From Piscibacillus sp052246295 (GTDB lineage Bacteria; Bacillota; Bacilli; Bacillales; Alkalibacillaceae): a stretch of 64,000 nucleotides of DNA. The first letter of the stretch is position 1; each line of letters opens with the position of its first letter. Location of the stretch: assembly GCA_052246295.1 (NCBI GenBank), contig JBQQCO010000006.1; one strand, 5' to 3'. Position numbers and translations under genes: made by a program. The notes under the pieces are model-generated. The model made no database searches. It saw nothing but the letters and a program-made list of their open reading frames with translations, and was not told the DNA's origin. Shown in pieces: positions 9,904 to 18,649 of this stretch.

Positions 9904-9931
9904 TACAGGTAACTTTTAATAGCTACCTGTA
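9904..9931 (-). terminator. Probable terminator of the ABC binding protein gene
   Basis: TACAGGTA (9904-9911) pairs with TACCTGTA (9924-9931). On the minus strand it is followed by TTATTTTG, just beyond the stop codon of the upstream gene. Confidence 0.6.
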
Positions 9932-9943
9932 AAGTAAAGATTA

Positions 9944-11047
9944 TTAATCAATTTCAACTGGTACAATCTCTCCATTTTCTACAACGGACATACTTTGTAA
10001 TACATCAAAGTTACCTTCCTCCAAAATCCCAGGAATATCATAAACCATTTTATCTTCTGGAAGAGCTTCAATACCTTGTTGCATACTCTCACGAATAGCA
10101 TGTGCGGCATCTACTGTTCCAGCTGCTTTCATTGCTTCAACTAAGATATAAGCAGAAATATAATGGAAACCAGCCTCAGATCCTGGGACCTTGTCATAGA
10201 GTTCTTGATAATTTTGTACAAACTCATCTGTCCCTGGGTAATCAGAGTGTTGTAGTGGCGTTACGCCGACACTACCTTCAAACGTCTCGTATGTTCCAGT
10301 GACTTCTTTCATTTCATCCAGCTTTGCCTGATCCATAATGATGAACCCACCTTCAAAACCAAGTTCACGTGCTTGTTGCGCAACTTTTACTGTTGGCTGT
10401 GATGGACCACCAATAAAGATAACATCTGGATCATTTTCAAGAGCATTAGTTAGTATCGTGAAAAAGTCCGTATCTTTTGCGAAGTCAATGGTTGAATTGA
10501 ACACAACCTCGCCACCTTGTTCAGTCCAATGAGGTTCTAAATGCTCAGTCCAGTCTTTACCATATTGTGAGGACGTTGGTAATAGAGCTATTTTTGTCCC
10601 ATGTGTCTCCATAGCGTATTCTGTGAATGGTTCAATATAACCATCATATCTAGGAGGAATTGCTACAGTTAAACTATTACCTTGTTGAGTTATGGCTGGT
10701 TCACTTGAATATGCCATGATTAAAAACTCTTCTTGCTCATTAAGAACTTGTTGAGCCATAATTCCACCGCTATGGGGTGTAAAAACAACTGATACATCAT
10801 TTTCTTCCACTAAGCGTTGAGCATTGGAAGCTGCTTCGTTTGGTAAGTATTGATCATCAAGAGACACTAAATTAATAGTATAGTTTTGGCCGTCTACATC
10901 AAAACCACCAGCTTCATTAATCTCATCAACAGCCATCTCTAGGCCACTATACGTTGCCTCACCGTAATAGGCAGCAGGGCCACTTAGAGGAGTTGTTTTA
11001 ATATGGTAAGCGAAGGTGACGACTCCTGGTCGGCTAATAGCAGTCAT
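9944..11047 (-). CDS. Amino acid/branched-chain-type ABC transporter substrate-binding protein, 5'-truncated (probable pseudogene)
   Basis: The body is a type-I periplasmic-binding fold of the LivJ family (Peripla_BP_6): family-like sequence begins at TTPLSGPAAYYGE (residue 18) and runs to the C terminus. The normal lipoprotein signal peptide and lipobox are absent. In their place are 17 residues encoded by the end of the repeat element at 10996-11313, with no clear ribosome binding site before the ATG. No permease or ATPase genes adjoin. The reading frame is otherwise intact, so loss is recent or the product is cytoplasmic and inactive. Seen: the missing signal peptide and junction. Inferred: inactivation by insertion or deletion. 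Confidence 0.75.
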   Translation of the reverse strand: MTAISRPGVVTFAYHIKTTPLSGPAAYYGEATYSGLEMAVDEINEAGGFDVDGQNYTINLVSLDDQYLPNEAASNAQRLVEENDVSVVFTPHSGGIMAQQVLNEQEEFLIMAYSSEPAITQQGNSLTVAIPPRYDGYIEPFTEYAMETHGTKIALLPTSSQYGKDWTEHLEPHWTEQGGEVVFNSTIDFAKDTDFFTILTNALENDPDVIFIGGPSQPTVKVAQQARELGFEGGFIIMDQAKLDEMKEVTGTYETFEGSVGVTPLQHSDYPGTDEFVQNYQELYDKVPGSEAGFHYISAYILVEAMKAAGTVDAAHAIRESMQQGIEALPEDKMVYDIPGILEEGNFDVLQSMSVVENGEIVPVEID

Positions 11048-11313
11048 ATCCTGTGCCCAACGCCGACACTAGAACGTCCAGTTCGTTGCGGGAACAGCAC
11101 GAGCTGAAGAGCCACAGGCTGTGGGTTAGTTCGGCGTCGCAACAAATGCTACTTGCATGACGTCATTGTTTAGATTTGCGCCGAGTAATCGCAAGCGCAC
11201 GACGTGGAACTTAGCCGAACATCCTAATCTTACCGAACGAGTCTCACGAGTTCGGAGAAGCTGAAACCGTGTCCGCGGAAAGCGTTCACCGAAAGCGAGC
11301 CATAATTAACAAC
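10996..11313. mobile_element. MITE-like intergenic repeat element of about 320 bp, non-coding
   Basis: This block is visibly GC-richer than its surroundings and holds no convincing gene. Its ends are imperfect inverted repeats: the left reads TTTTAATATGG..GCGAAGGTGACG, and the right, read on the other strand, GTTAATTATGG..GCTTTCGGTGAACG. It sits exactly between the stop codon of the kinase gene (11321) and the first family-like codon of the binding-protein gene, whose signal-peptide region it replaces. The composition break and terminal repeats are seen; that it is a mobilisable or dispersed repeat is inferred. Confidence 0.55.
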
Positions 11314-11318
11314 GAACT

Positions 11319-12386
11319 TTAATACGATTTTCTATCAAGAGAATATAAGGCGTATTCGATTAAGTTCTCGACAAAATGGTTAAGTTTAGAAAACCTCGTG
11401 TCTTGTGTTTGACCTTTCTTCCATCGGTAATAAATTTGTTGGCAAATCACAGCTAGTTTAAAATAAGCAAACGTTTGATAGAAATTCATATTAGTTACAT
11501 CCCGGCCACTCTTCTTTGCATAAGCCTCAATAAACTCATCACGTGACATAAACCCTGGACGTGTTGTGATTGGTTCATTACCTAAGCCTTTCTTTAATAA
11601 CTCTGAATCAGTTGACTCTTGCCAATAACTCATGGCCACACCAAGGTCTGCCAATGGATCTCCAACTGTTGTCATTTCCCAGTCAAACAATCCCACCAAT
11701 TTAGTTAAATCATTTTTCGCAAACATTGCATTATTTAACTTAAAATCATAATGAATCACTGTGGATTCCTTCGTATTAGGTATATTATTCGCCATCCACC
11801 TTGTAAGCTCATTGATCCCAGTGATATCATCTGTTTTAGAGCGCTCATAACGGTTAATCCACCCGTGTACTTGGCGTTCCATAAATCCTTCAGGTTTAGT
11901 CATGTTCTTTAATTTTGTTTTGGTATAATCGATATCGTGTAGTTGTACCAGTGTATCTACCATTGCTTCAGATATTTCTCGATTCTTTTCTTCAGATAAC
12001 ACGATCTCTTCAGGCATGTTTGAATCTAGCACAACTCCTCTTTTTCGTTCCATGACAAAGAATGGTTTACCTTCTTTCTCATTCTGATAAAAAAAGTAAG
12101 GTTTAGGAGCTGCAGGAAAATGCGGATTAATCTCTTTTAAAATCTTATACTCTCGTTCCATATCATGGGCTTTTGGTGCAACTGGACCATGTGGAGGTCT
12201 CCTTAGAACCGCTTCCCAATCTCCAATTCTTAATTGATAGGTTAAGTTAGAACTTCCTAAAAAGAACTGTTCAATTTCTAGTGGGTCATCACTTAGTCCA
12301 CTAACATGTTGGCGTATTAAGTTTTCGATAAATTCAAGATCTAATTCTTCTCCTTGTCTGACTGGAATTGTATCTTTCGGACTCAT
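11319..12386 (-). CDS. APH-like phosphotransferase, ACAD10/11- or LvaA-type
   Basis: A 355-residue aminoglycoside-phosphotransferase-fold kinase. Brenner motif HYDFKLNN (catalytic Asp) is near residue 215 and the metal-binding FDWE..TVGDPLADLG follows. This subfamily matches the kinase domain of eukaryotic ACAD10/ACAD11 and of Pseudomonas LvaA, which phosphorylate 4-hydroxyacyl-CoA, and is not an antibiotic-resistance enzyme. It is the last gene of an operon with a thiolase, an SDR and an ACAD10/11-type acyl-CoA dehydrogenase, supporting a role in acyl-CoA catabolism. GGAGGG precedes the ATG. Its stop codon abuts the repeat element at 10996-11313. Confidence 0.85.
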   Translation of the reverse strand: MSPKDTIPVRQGEELDLEFIENLIRQHVSGLSDDPLEIEQFFLGSSNLTYQLRIGDWEAVLRRPPHGPVAPKAHDMEREYKILKEINPHFPAAPKPYFFYQNEKEGKPFFVMERKRGVVLDSNMPEEIVLSEEKNREISEAMVDTLVQLHDIDYTKTKLKNMTKPEGFMERQVHGWINRYERSKTDDITGINELTRWMANNIPNTKESTVIHYDFKLNNAMFAKNDLTKLVGLFDWEMTTVGDPLADLGVAMSYWQESTDSELLKKGLGNEPITTRPGFMSRDEFIEAYAKKSGRDVTNMNFYQTFAYFKLAVICQQIYYRWKKGQTQDTRFSKLNHFVENLIEYALYSLDRKSY

Positions 12387-12404
12387 TCAAAACCCTCCAA
12401 TACT

Positions 12405-13574
12405 TTAAACCACTTCTATAATGGTTGCGATTCCTTGGCCACCACCGATACACGCTGTAATTAGTGCTGTTGATTTTCCAGTGCGACGTAATTCATAGAT
12501 TGCTTTAATAGCCAATATAGCTCCTGTTGCTCCTAGTGGATGTCCGTGCGCAATTGCTCCTCCATTAACATTTACTTTATTTAAATCCATCTCCAATTCA
12601 CGATTACAAGCTAGCACTTGTGAAGCAAAAGCTTCATTTATTTCAATCAAGTCTAGATCGTTTAGTGACATACTCGTCTTTTCTAATACCTTCTTGGTTG
12701 CTGGCACTGGACCAATTCCCATTATATTGGGATCTACCCCTGCTACAGCACTCTCTCTGACTACTGCAAGAGGCTCTAATCCTAATTCATCAGCTTTTTC
12801 TCTAGACATCAACACTAGAGCTGCTGCAGCGTCATTCAATCCTGAACTATTGCCGGCTGTAACAGAACCAGCCATTAGAAAAGCCGGTGGTAATTTACTT
12901 AGTGCTTCCATTGTCGTCTGAGGCCTAGGATGTTCATCTTGGTCAAAAATAATTGGTTCACTTCTTTTTACCGGAACTTCAATCGGTACAATTTGTTCAT
13001 CAAATCGACCTTCTTCCATCGCTTGTGCCATTCTTTTTTGACTTTCTAATGCAAATTGATCTTGTTCTTCACGACTGATCTTATACTGTTTAACAAGATT
13101 CTCTGCTGTGATGCCCATTGGCGGATCACCAATCTCAGTCGGTGACAATTGTGACTTTCGAAACTGTGGAGGGACTGGACTAAACGCTTTTGTCGGTCGA
13201 TCCATTAAATATGGAGCGCGACTCATACTTTCGACTCCACCCGCAATATAAACCTCACCTGTTCCAGCTTTAATGGCTTGCGCTGCTAGATTGATAGCAT
13301 TAACACCTGACCCACATTGACGATCAACCGTAAGTCCAGGTAATTCTACAGATAAACCTGTCTCAAGAGCTGTTAATCTAGCAATATTTCCTCCACCACT
13401 AAGCACGTTGCCCATAATCACATCGTCTATTAAATTGACATCGAGATTAATTCGGTTAATAGCCTCTTTGAACACTCCGGCTCCAAACTTGTGGGCAGGC
13501 AATGGTGCTAGAGTACCTCCTGCACGTCCGATTGCAGACCGAACAGCAGAGACAATTACCACTTCTCTGGCCAT
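12405..13574 (-). CDS. Thiolase (acetyl-CoA C-acyltransferase)
   Basis: A 389-residue thiolase catalysing the last, CoA-dependent cleavage of beta-oxidation or the reverse condensation. The active-site cysteine lies in DRQCGSGVNAI (about residue 88), the His in GGAIAHGHPLGATGA, and the second Cys in ITACIGGGQG near the C terminus. It lies 18 bases from the downstream kinase and 18 from the upstream SDR gene, hence one operon. AGGAGG precedes the ATG. Chain-length preference is not deducible; the operon context suggests a degradative role. Confidence 0.93.
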   Translation of the reverse strand: MAREVVIVSAVRSAIGRAGGTLAPLPAHKFGAGVFKEAINRINLDVNLIDDVIMGNVLSGGGNIARLTALETGLSVELPGLTVDRQCGSGVNAINLAAQAIKAGTGEVYIAGGVESMSRAPYLMDRPTKAFSPVPPQFRKSQLSPTEIGDPPMGITAENLVKQYKISREEQDQFALESQKRMAQAMEEGRFDEQIVPIEVPVKRSEPIIFDQDEHPRPQTTMEALSKLPPAFLMAGSVTAGNSSGLNDAAAALVLMSREKADELGLEPLAVVRESAVAGVDPNIMGIGPVPATKKVLEKTSMSLNDLDLIEINEAFASQVLACNRELEMDLNKVNVNGGAIAHGHPLGATGAILAIKAIYELRRTGKSTALITACIGGGQGIATIIEVV

Positions 13575-13592
13575 AACTAAACCTCCTATTAA

Positions 13593-14366
13593 TTACATAG
13601 CGTGGCTTCCACCATCAACTTCAATTACATCGCCAGTTACAAAGTTTGAGGCATCAGATGCCAGAAACAATGCAACACCTTTTAAATCACTATCCGACCC
13701 AAACTTTCTAAGTGGGGTACCTTTTAAGAATTCATCTCCCCCTTGTTCTAATAAGATCTTCGACATTTTTGTCGGGAAAAATCCAGGAGCAATCGCATTA
13801 ACATGAATACCATGAGGCCCCCATTTTACAGCTAAGTCCCTAGTAAAAGAAATGACCGCACCTTTACTAGAGTTATAGCCGATTGTATCCATGAGCTCAG
13901 GGTTAGACCCTTTTAAACCAGCTATTGAAGATATATTAATTATTTTTCCTTGTTTTTGTTTCAGCATGACTTTACCAACAGCTTGAGACATTAGAAATGT
14001 GCCAGTTGCATTAACATTGAACACTTTATTCCAAGCTTCAAGTGGCATGTCAACTACTGGCGCTCCCCAAGTTGCTCCACTGTTATTGACTAGAATATCT
14101 ATTTTGCCAAAAACATCGAGAGTGCGATCGACTACATTTTGTATATCTTCTGGTTTTGTCACATCGCATTGAACTGCAATTGAACGCACACCTTTATCAA
14201 GTAATTGTTGGCTTACTTCTTTACAAGCTTCGAGTTTTCTAGAACAGACAACGACATTGGCTCCCGCTTCTGCAAAGCCTTCTGCAATCTGTTGTCCTAA
14301 ACCTCTTCCACCACCTGTTACGATTGCAACTTTATCTGTTAAATCAAATAAATCTTTAACGTGCAT
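13593..14366 (-). CDS. SDR family oxidoreductase
   Basis: A 257-residue classical short-chain dehydrogenase. TGGGRGLGQQIAEGFAEAGA (about 18-37) is the NAD(P) Rossmann loop; NNSG, a Ser in INISSIAG and the YNSSKGA Tyr-Lys pair form the catalytic set. It probably oxidises a hydroxyacyl-CoA or similar intermediate in the pathway of its neighbours. Its first 11 bases overlap the 3' end of the acyl-CoA dehydrogenase gene, and the AAAGGAG site lies inside that gene, implying translational coupling. Confidence 0.9.
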   Translation of the reverse strand: MHVKDLFDLTDKVAIVTGGGRGLGQQIAEGFAEAGANVVVCSRKLEACKEVSQQLLDKGVRSIAVQCDVTKPEDIQNVVDRTLDVFGKIDILVNNSGATWGAPVVDMPLEAWNKVFNVNATGTFLMSQAVGKVMLKQKQGKIINISSIAGLKGSNPELMDTIGYNSSKGAVISFTRDLAVKWGPHGIHVNAIAPGFFPTKMSKILLEQGGDEFLKGTPLRKFGSDSDLKGVALFLASDASNFVTGDVIEVDGGSHAM

Positions 14367-15585
14367 GAGTTAGACTCCTTTCTTGATACTTCTTAAGCTC
14401 TTGTCTCGCAATAGTACGACGATGAACTTCATCTGGCCCATCTGCAATACGTAGCGTTCTAATCGAAGCGTAGCTAGATGCTAGTGGGAAATCTTCGCTC
14501 ACCCCAGCAGCCCCTAACACTTGAATTGCTTTATCAATCACTTTGAGTGCCATATTTGGAGCAACCACTTTAATCATGGCAATCTCAGTTTTCGCTTCCT
14601 TATTTCCAACCGTATCCATCATATAAGCCGCTTTTAACGTTAATAATCTTGCTTGCTCTATTTCAATTCTTGAATCTGCAATCCACTCTTGAATAACGCC
14701 TTGGTCTTTTAATGGTTTGCCAAATGTCTCACGTTCATGGATGCGCTTACAAAAAATGTTTAGTGCTCGTTCTGCCGCTCCAATGGTTCTCATACAGTGA
14801 TGAATTCTACCCGGGCCTAGTCGTCCCTGTGCAATCGCGAAACCTTTTCCTTCTTCCCACAAAATATTTGATGCTGGTACTATCACATTATTAAACTCTA
14901 TTTCTGCATGGCCATGCGGGGCGTGGTCATACCCAAACACTGGTAACATTCGTTTAATTTCTACCCCGGGTGTATCAAGAGGCACTATAATCATTGATTG
15001 TTGCTCATATTTCTGAGCATCTGGATCAGATTTACCCATAAAGATGGCAAACTTACATCTTGGATCTCCAGCACCAGAAGACCACCATTTACGTCCATTA
15101 ATCACAACCTCATCACCATCACGTACAATACTACCTCTAATGTTTGTAGCATCAGATGAGGCGATATCAGGTTCAGTCATAGAAAAGCATGATCTTATTT
15201 GACCGTTTAACAATGGTTCCAACCACTTTTTCTTTTGTTCTTCGGTGCCATAACGTTCTAAGATTTCCATATTCCCGGTATCTGGGGCAGAACAGTTAAA
15301 GACCTCAGGGGCAATACTAGACCGTCCCATAATTTCACATAATGGCGCATATTCAAGGTTAGACAATCCCGCTCCATATTCACTATCCGGTAAAAATAAA
15401 TTCCATAATCCTTCTTGTTTGGCTTTTTCCTTCAGTTCCTCTAAAATGGGAGGGTTCTCCCACCTTGATTCTTGAGAAGCTAATTGTTCAGCGAAAACTT
15501 TTTCATTAGGATAAATATGCTCATCCATAAATCTTTCAAGCTTAGCTTGTAATTCTTTGACCTGATCTGTGTAATCAAAATTCAT
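14356..15585 (-). CDS. Acyl-CoA dehydrogenase, ACAD10/11-like
   Basis: A 409-residue FAD acyl-CoA dehydrogenase. CFSMTEPDIASSDATN is the flavin-binding segment, GRKWWSSGAGDPRC follows, and the C terminus has ADGPDEVHRRTIARQEL, the signature of the ACAD10/11 branch in place of the common GTDEI-R. Co-occurrence in one operon with the APH-like kinase at 11319 reproduces as two proteins the kinase-dehydrogenase fusion of ACAD10/11. It is the first gene of the operon; a TetR-type operator (15614-15627) overlaps its promoter region. AAAGGAG precedes the ATG. Confidence 0.9.
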   Translation of the reverse strand: MNFDYTDQVKELQAKLERFMDEHIYPNEKVFAEQLASQESRWENPPILEELKEKAKQEGLWNLFLPDSEYGAGLSNLEYAPLCEIMGRSSIAPEVFNCSAPDTGNMEILERYGTEEQKKKWLEPLLNGQIRSCFSMTEPDIASSDATNIRGSIVRDGDEVVINGRKWWSSGAGDPRCKFAIFMGKSDPDAQKYEQQSMIIVPLDTPGVEIKRMLPVFGYDHAPHGHAEIEFNNVIVPASNILWEEGKGFAIAQGRLGPGRIHHCMRTIGAAERALNIFCKRIHERETFGKPLKDQGVIQEWIADSRIEIEQARLLTLKAAYMMDTVGNKEAKTEIAMIKVVAPNMALKVIDKAIQVLGAAGVSEDFPLASSYASIRTLRIADGPDEVHRRTIARQELKKYQERSLTHAR

Positions 15586-15613
15586 CGCTAAGACTCCTTT
15601 ATAAATTTTATTA

Positions 15614-15627
15614 ACCGACCGGTTAGT
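15614..15627. promoter_or_regulatory. Putative TetR operator, site 1
   Basis: ACCGACCGGTTAGT is a near-perfect palindrome of the form ACTNACCGGTNAGT (one mismatch). On the minus strand a TATACT -10-like hexamer runs directly into it, about 29 bases before the start codon of the acyl-CoA dehydrogenase operon. Related sites occur at 16791 and 18650, flanking the TetR gene at 16831. Confidence 0.7.
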
Positions 15628-15798
15628 ATATTAATTTTATAATAATAAAAACATTCAGTCTATTCAAGGCGTATTTTTAACATGTTTGACTTTTTCATAG
15701 TTAGTATGTGTTTAAAGCAATCGCAGACGTTAGGAAATAAAACTATTCATATCCTTAAATCCTTGCCTGCGGAAAGCTTAGCATGTTATTAAGAGAAT

Positions 15799-16773
15799 TT
15801 AAGGTTTTAAAACTAGCTTGCCTTTTGTTTGACGTCCCTCTAACAATTCATGTACTTTTTGTGCCTCTGATAAATTGTAAACTCCACCAATGGATAACTT
15901 AACCTGCCCCGTTTGTAAGTATGTTAATAGTTCTTTTAAACTTTGTTGGAAGAGCTTTTGTTTACGCATAATCTGTGGTAAGAAAAAGCCAACGACTGAT
16001 TGATTTTTCCCCATTAAATAGGATGGATAAAGCTTTGGTTGAACGCGACTCGCTACACCGTAGATGACGAGACGACCAAATGGCGCTAAGCACTTAAGAG
16101 TCTTTTTAAAGACGTCACCGCCGACCATTTCTAAGGCAACATCGACACCTTCACCATCTGTATGCTCAAGAACTTTTTGTTCCCAGCCTTCTTCGCTATA
16201 ATTTACAAGATGAGTTGCCCCCATGCTTTTCGCGTGTTGTAATTTTTCTTCTGTACTAGCAGTTGCTATAATCTTACTCGCTCCAAATATTTTAGCTAAC
16301 TGAACTGCAATCGTTCCCACTCCGCCTGCTGCTGCGTGAATGAGAACAGTCTCACCTTCTTCTAATCGCCCCATCGTTTTTAAAATATGATAGGCACTTA
16401 AACCTTGTAAAGGTAAAGCGACAGCGGTTTCAAAATCAACACCCTCAGGTATAGGAATCAATGTTTTCTCATGCGTTAACGCATACTCAGCATATCCTTT
16501 AGATTCAATTAACGTTACAACTCGATCACCTTTATTAAAGTTCTCCACCTGATGACCAACATCTGATACGATACCAGCAACCTCAGCACCAGGTATGAAT
16601 GGTAATGTTGTCTCCACGACATACTCACCTTCACGACGTGCGGTATCAGCGTAGTTTACACCAACTGCTTTAACCTCAATGACTACTTCCCGCCCTGATG
16701 GTTCGGGTTTTTCTAAATCAACATATTCGAGAACTTCTGGACCACCAAACTCTTTAAACTGAACAGCTTTCAT
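15799..16773 (-). CDS. Zinc-independent MDR oxidoreductase, NADPH:quinone reductase-like
   Basis: A 324-residue medium-chain dehydrogenase of the quinone reductase (QOR) group. The GroES-like N-terminal part contains AVGVNYADTARREGEY and PGAEVAGIV; the NAD(P)-binding part has HAAAGGVGTIAVQLAK (about 148-163). No zinc-ligand Cys cluster is present. It is transcribed alone from a promoter carrying operator site 2 (16791-16804), so it appears to belong to the regulon of the neighbouring TetR protein. GGAGGG precedes the ATG. The physiological substrate is unknown; an enoyl or quinone acceptor is plausible. Confidence 0.87.
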   Translation of the reverse strand: MKAVQFKEFGGPEVLEYVDLEKPEPSGREVVIEVKAVGVNYADTARREGEYVVETTLPFIPGAEVAGIVSDVGHQVENFNKGDRVVTLIESKGYAEYALTHEKTLIPIPEGVDFETAVALPLQGLSAYHILKTMGRLEEGETVLIHAAAGGVGTIAVQLAKIFGASKIIATASTEEKLQHAKSMGATHLVNYSEEGWEQKVLEHTDGEGVDVALEMVGGDVFKKTLKCLAPFGRLVIYGVASRVQPKLYPSYLMGKNQSVVGFFLPQIMRKQKLFQQSLKELLTYLQTGQVKLSIGGVYNLSEAQKVHELLEGRQTKGKLVLKP

Positions 16774-16790
16774 GATTTACCCTCCTAGAT

Positions 16791-16804
16791 TCTAACTAGT
16801 TAGT
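16791..16804. promoter_or_regulatory. Putative TetR operator, site 2
   Basis: TCTAACTAGTTAGT contains the perfect 12-bp palindrome CTAACTAGTTAG and matches the other two sites outside its central two bases. On the minus strand a CATACT hexamer overlaps its edge, 18 bases upstream of the MDR start codon. Confidence 0.65.
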
Positions 16805-16830
16805 ATGTTTCAGTTAAACGTCTACTCACC

Positions 16831-17394
16831 TTAATTAAGTAGACCTTTTAAGACAAACTCCACATAACCATCTGCTAATTCATCTTCTTTAATTGGGCCT
16901 GACGGATCATACCAGAAATAGCTCCAATTTGTAATTCCTAAAATAGCATATGAAAGTATGTCTGGTCTTACATGGCCTTGAAATTGACCGTGTTCAATTC
17001 CTTCTTTGATTAAACTTTCAAGGTTTTTTCGAAATTGATGACGTTTTGGTGATATTCTTTCTAGTTGCTTTTCACTAATATGGCGCATTTCGCGGAAGAA
17101 GATTCTCGCACTTTGTCCGCTATTTTTAATCTCATAAGTGAGTACTTTAATAATTCGATCGAGTTTTTCTTTGTAGTCTAATTTTTCATCATTAAGTACT
17201 TCTTCTTGTTTATTTAAGATATTACTAATGAATTCATAATGAATCATTGCTAGAACCTCTTCTTTACTAGTAAAGTAATAATAGAAAGTCCCTTTTGTTA
17301 CTCCAATTTCATTCACAATATCTTGTACAGAGGTTTCTGTAAAACCTTTTTTACCAAATAATTGAATACTTGTTTGCATAATCTTTTCTTTCAA
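16831..17394 (-). CDS. TetR/AcrR family transcriptional regulator of the acyl-CoA genes
   Basis: A TetR repressor of about 187 residues. The N-terminal helix-turn-helix contains VNEIGVTKGTFYYYFTSKEEV (about 25-45), the canonical recognition helix. The C-terminal ligand domain ends in GYVEFVLKGLLN. I prefer a TTG start at 17394, preceded by GGGGG at 8 bases; an ATG at 17409 lacks a ribosome binding site. It lies between the MDR gene and an acyl-CoA dehydrogenase whose upstream regions share its probable operator. Acyl-CoA is the likely inducer, by analogy with FadR/PaaR-type members. Confidence 0.88.
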   Translation of the reverse strand: MKEKIMQTSIQLFGKKGFTETSVQDIVNEIGVTKGTFYYYFTSKEEVLAMIHYEFISNILNKQEEVLNDEKLDYKEKLDRIIKVLTYEIKNSGQSARIFFREMRHISEKQLERISPKRHQFRKNLESLIKEGIEHGQFQGHVRPDILSYAILGITNWSYFWYDPSGPIKEDELADGYVEFVLKGLLN

Positions 17395-17462
17395 TACTAA
17401 AGCCCCCATAACATTGCGATTTTAGTATGATTATAACATTTCTAACCATTTTATTGGGGTCT

Positions 17463-18626
17463 TTAAATAAATTGTCCGACTTTTACGTGTCCTTTTAAAA
17501 GATTACGAGAGATAATCAAACGTTGAATCTCATCTGTTCCATCATAAATTCTCCAAAGCCTCGCCTCACGGTACCAACGTTCAATAGGTAATTCACGTGT
17601 ATAACCCATCCCACCATGAATTTGTAATACACGGTCAACCACGTTATTCCCCATATTTGAACCATAAAGCTTAGCCATAGAAGCTAAGTGACGGTTATCT
17701 TCTCCTGCATCTAATGTATAAGCAGCATTGAGTACTAACCATTTAGCTGCTTCAATTTCGACCGCCGAATCTGCGATTTGCCATTGAATAGCTTGTCGGT
17801 CAGCTATTGGTTTTCCAAAAGTTTCACGTTCCTTAGAATAATCGATAGCCATCTGTAATAAACGTTCTGCAGCTCCTACTGCTCTAGCACCTACAACCCA
17901 CCTCGCAAATCCAATCCACTCGAGTCCTAATTTATAACCACCATTAACTTCACCTAGTATATTTTCTTCAGGAACCCTTACGTTATCAAAGAATAACGAA
18001 GCTGGCCCCCATTCACCCATTGTATGAATGTACTCTGACTCCCAACCCATGTCACGATCTACGATGAAACACGTTACACCCTCAGGACCTTTATCTTTAT
18101 CAGTAACCGCAATAACCATGACAAAGTCTGCTTCATTTCCACCAGTGATAAACGTCTTCTCACCGTTTAACACCCACTCATTGCCATCCTTCACAGCTGT
18201 CATTTTAATATTACGTGTATCAGACCCTGCTCCTGGCTCTGTCATTGCAAAGCAAGATTTTTTGTCACCATTGATTGTTGGGATAAGGTATTTTTCTTTT
18301 TGTTCTTCGTTTCCGTAGTACAAAATATTATCAGCAGAGCCACCGAAAAAGAACGGTACGAATGTTTTAGAGATTTCCATAAATACAATGGCCATCATCA
18401 TTTGACCTAGATCTACACCACCATATTCTTCTGGAGTATTAATTCCCCAGAACCCTGCTTCTTTAGCTTTTAGTTGAAGCTCTTTTAATTTTTCGTTCGA
18501 AATACTCGGTCGACCTTCGCGCTCATTTTTCAACACGTCATTCTCTAAAGGAATAAGCTCTTTTTCCACAAATTTCCGTATCGTTTGTTGAACCATTTTT
18601 TGTTCTTCAGTTAGTCGTAAATGCAT
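17463..18626 (-). CDS. Acyl-CoA dehydrogenase
   Basis: A 387-residue FAD-dependent acyl-CoA dehydrogenase. CFAMTEPGAGSDTRNI binds the flavin and substrate, VLNGEKTFITGG follows, and the C-terminal YREARLWRIYDGTDEIQR is the common family signature. Start: the ATG ending at 18626, with GAGGAG 6-7 bases before; an upstream TTG in frame has no site. Operator site 3 lies 24-37 bases upstream of the ATG. Substrate chain length is not resolvable from sequence. Confidence 0.92.
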   Translation of the reverse strand: MHLRLTEEQKMVQQTIRKFVEKELIPLENDVLKNEREGRPSISNEKLKELQLKAKEAGFWGINTPEEYGGVDLGQMMMAIVFMEISKTFVPFFFGGSADNILYYGNEEQKEKYLIPTINGDKKSCFAMTEPGAGSDTRNIKMTAVKDGNEWVLNGEKTFITGGNEADFVMVIAVTDKDKGPEGVTCFIVDRDMGWESEYIHTMGEWGPASLFFDNVRVPEENILGEVNGGYKLGLEWIGFARWVVGARAVGAAERLLQMAIDYSKERETFGKPIADRQAIQWQIADSAVEIEAAKWLVLNAAYTLDAGEDNRHLASMAKLYGSNMGNNVVDRVLQIHGGMGYTRELPIERWYREARLWRIYDGTDEIQRLIISRNLLKGHVKVGQFI

Positions 18627-18649
18627 TTTATCACTCCTCAATATATTTT

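Noticed and set aside
11319..12386. APH-fold kinase as an aminoglycoside resistance gene
   Set aside because: Its operon partners and motifs fit the ACAD10/LvaA-type subfamily of acyl-CoA metabolism.
13408..13806. 132-codon plus-strand frame across the thiolase-SDR junction
   Set aside because: It is antisense to two clear genes with family motifs and has no start signal.
15700..15790. Short GC-richer stretch with GCGGAAAGC, resembling part of the repeat at 10996-11313
   Set aside because: Only about nine bases are shared and no terminal repeats are visible; chance similarity cannot be excluded.
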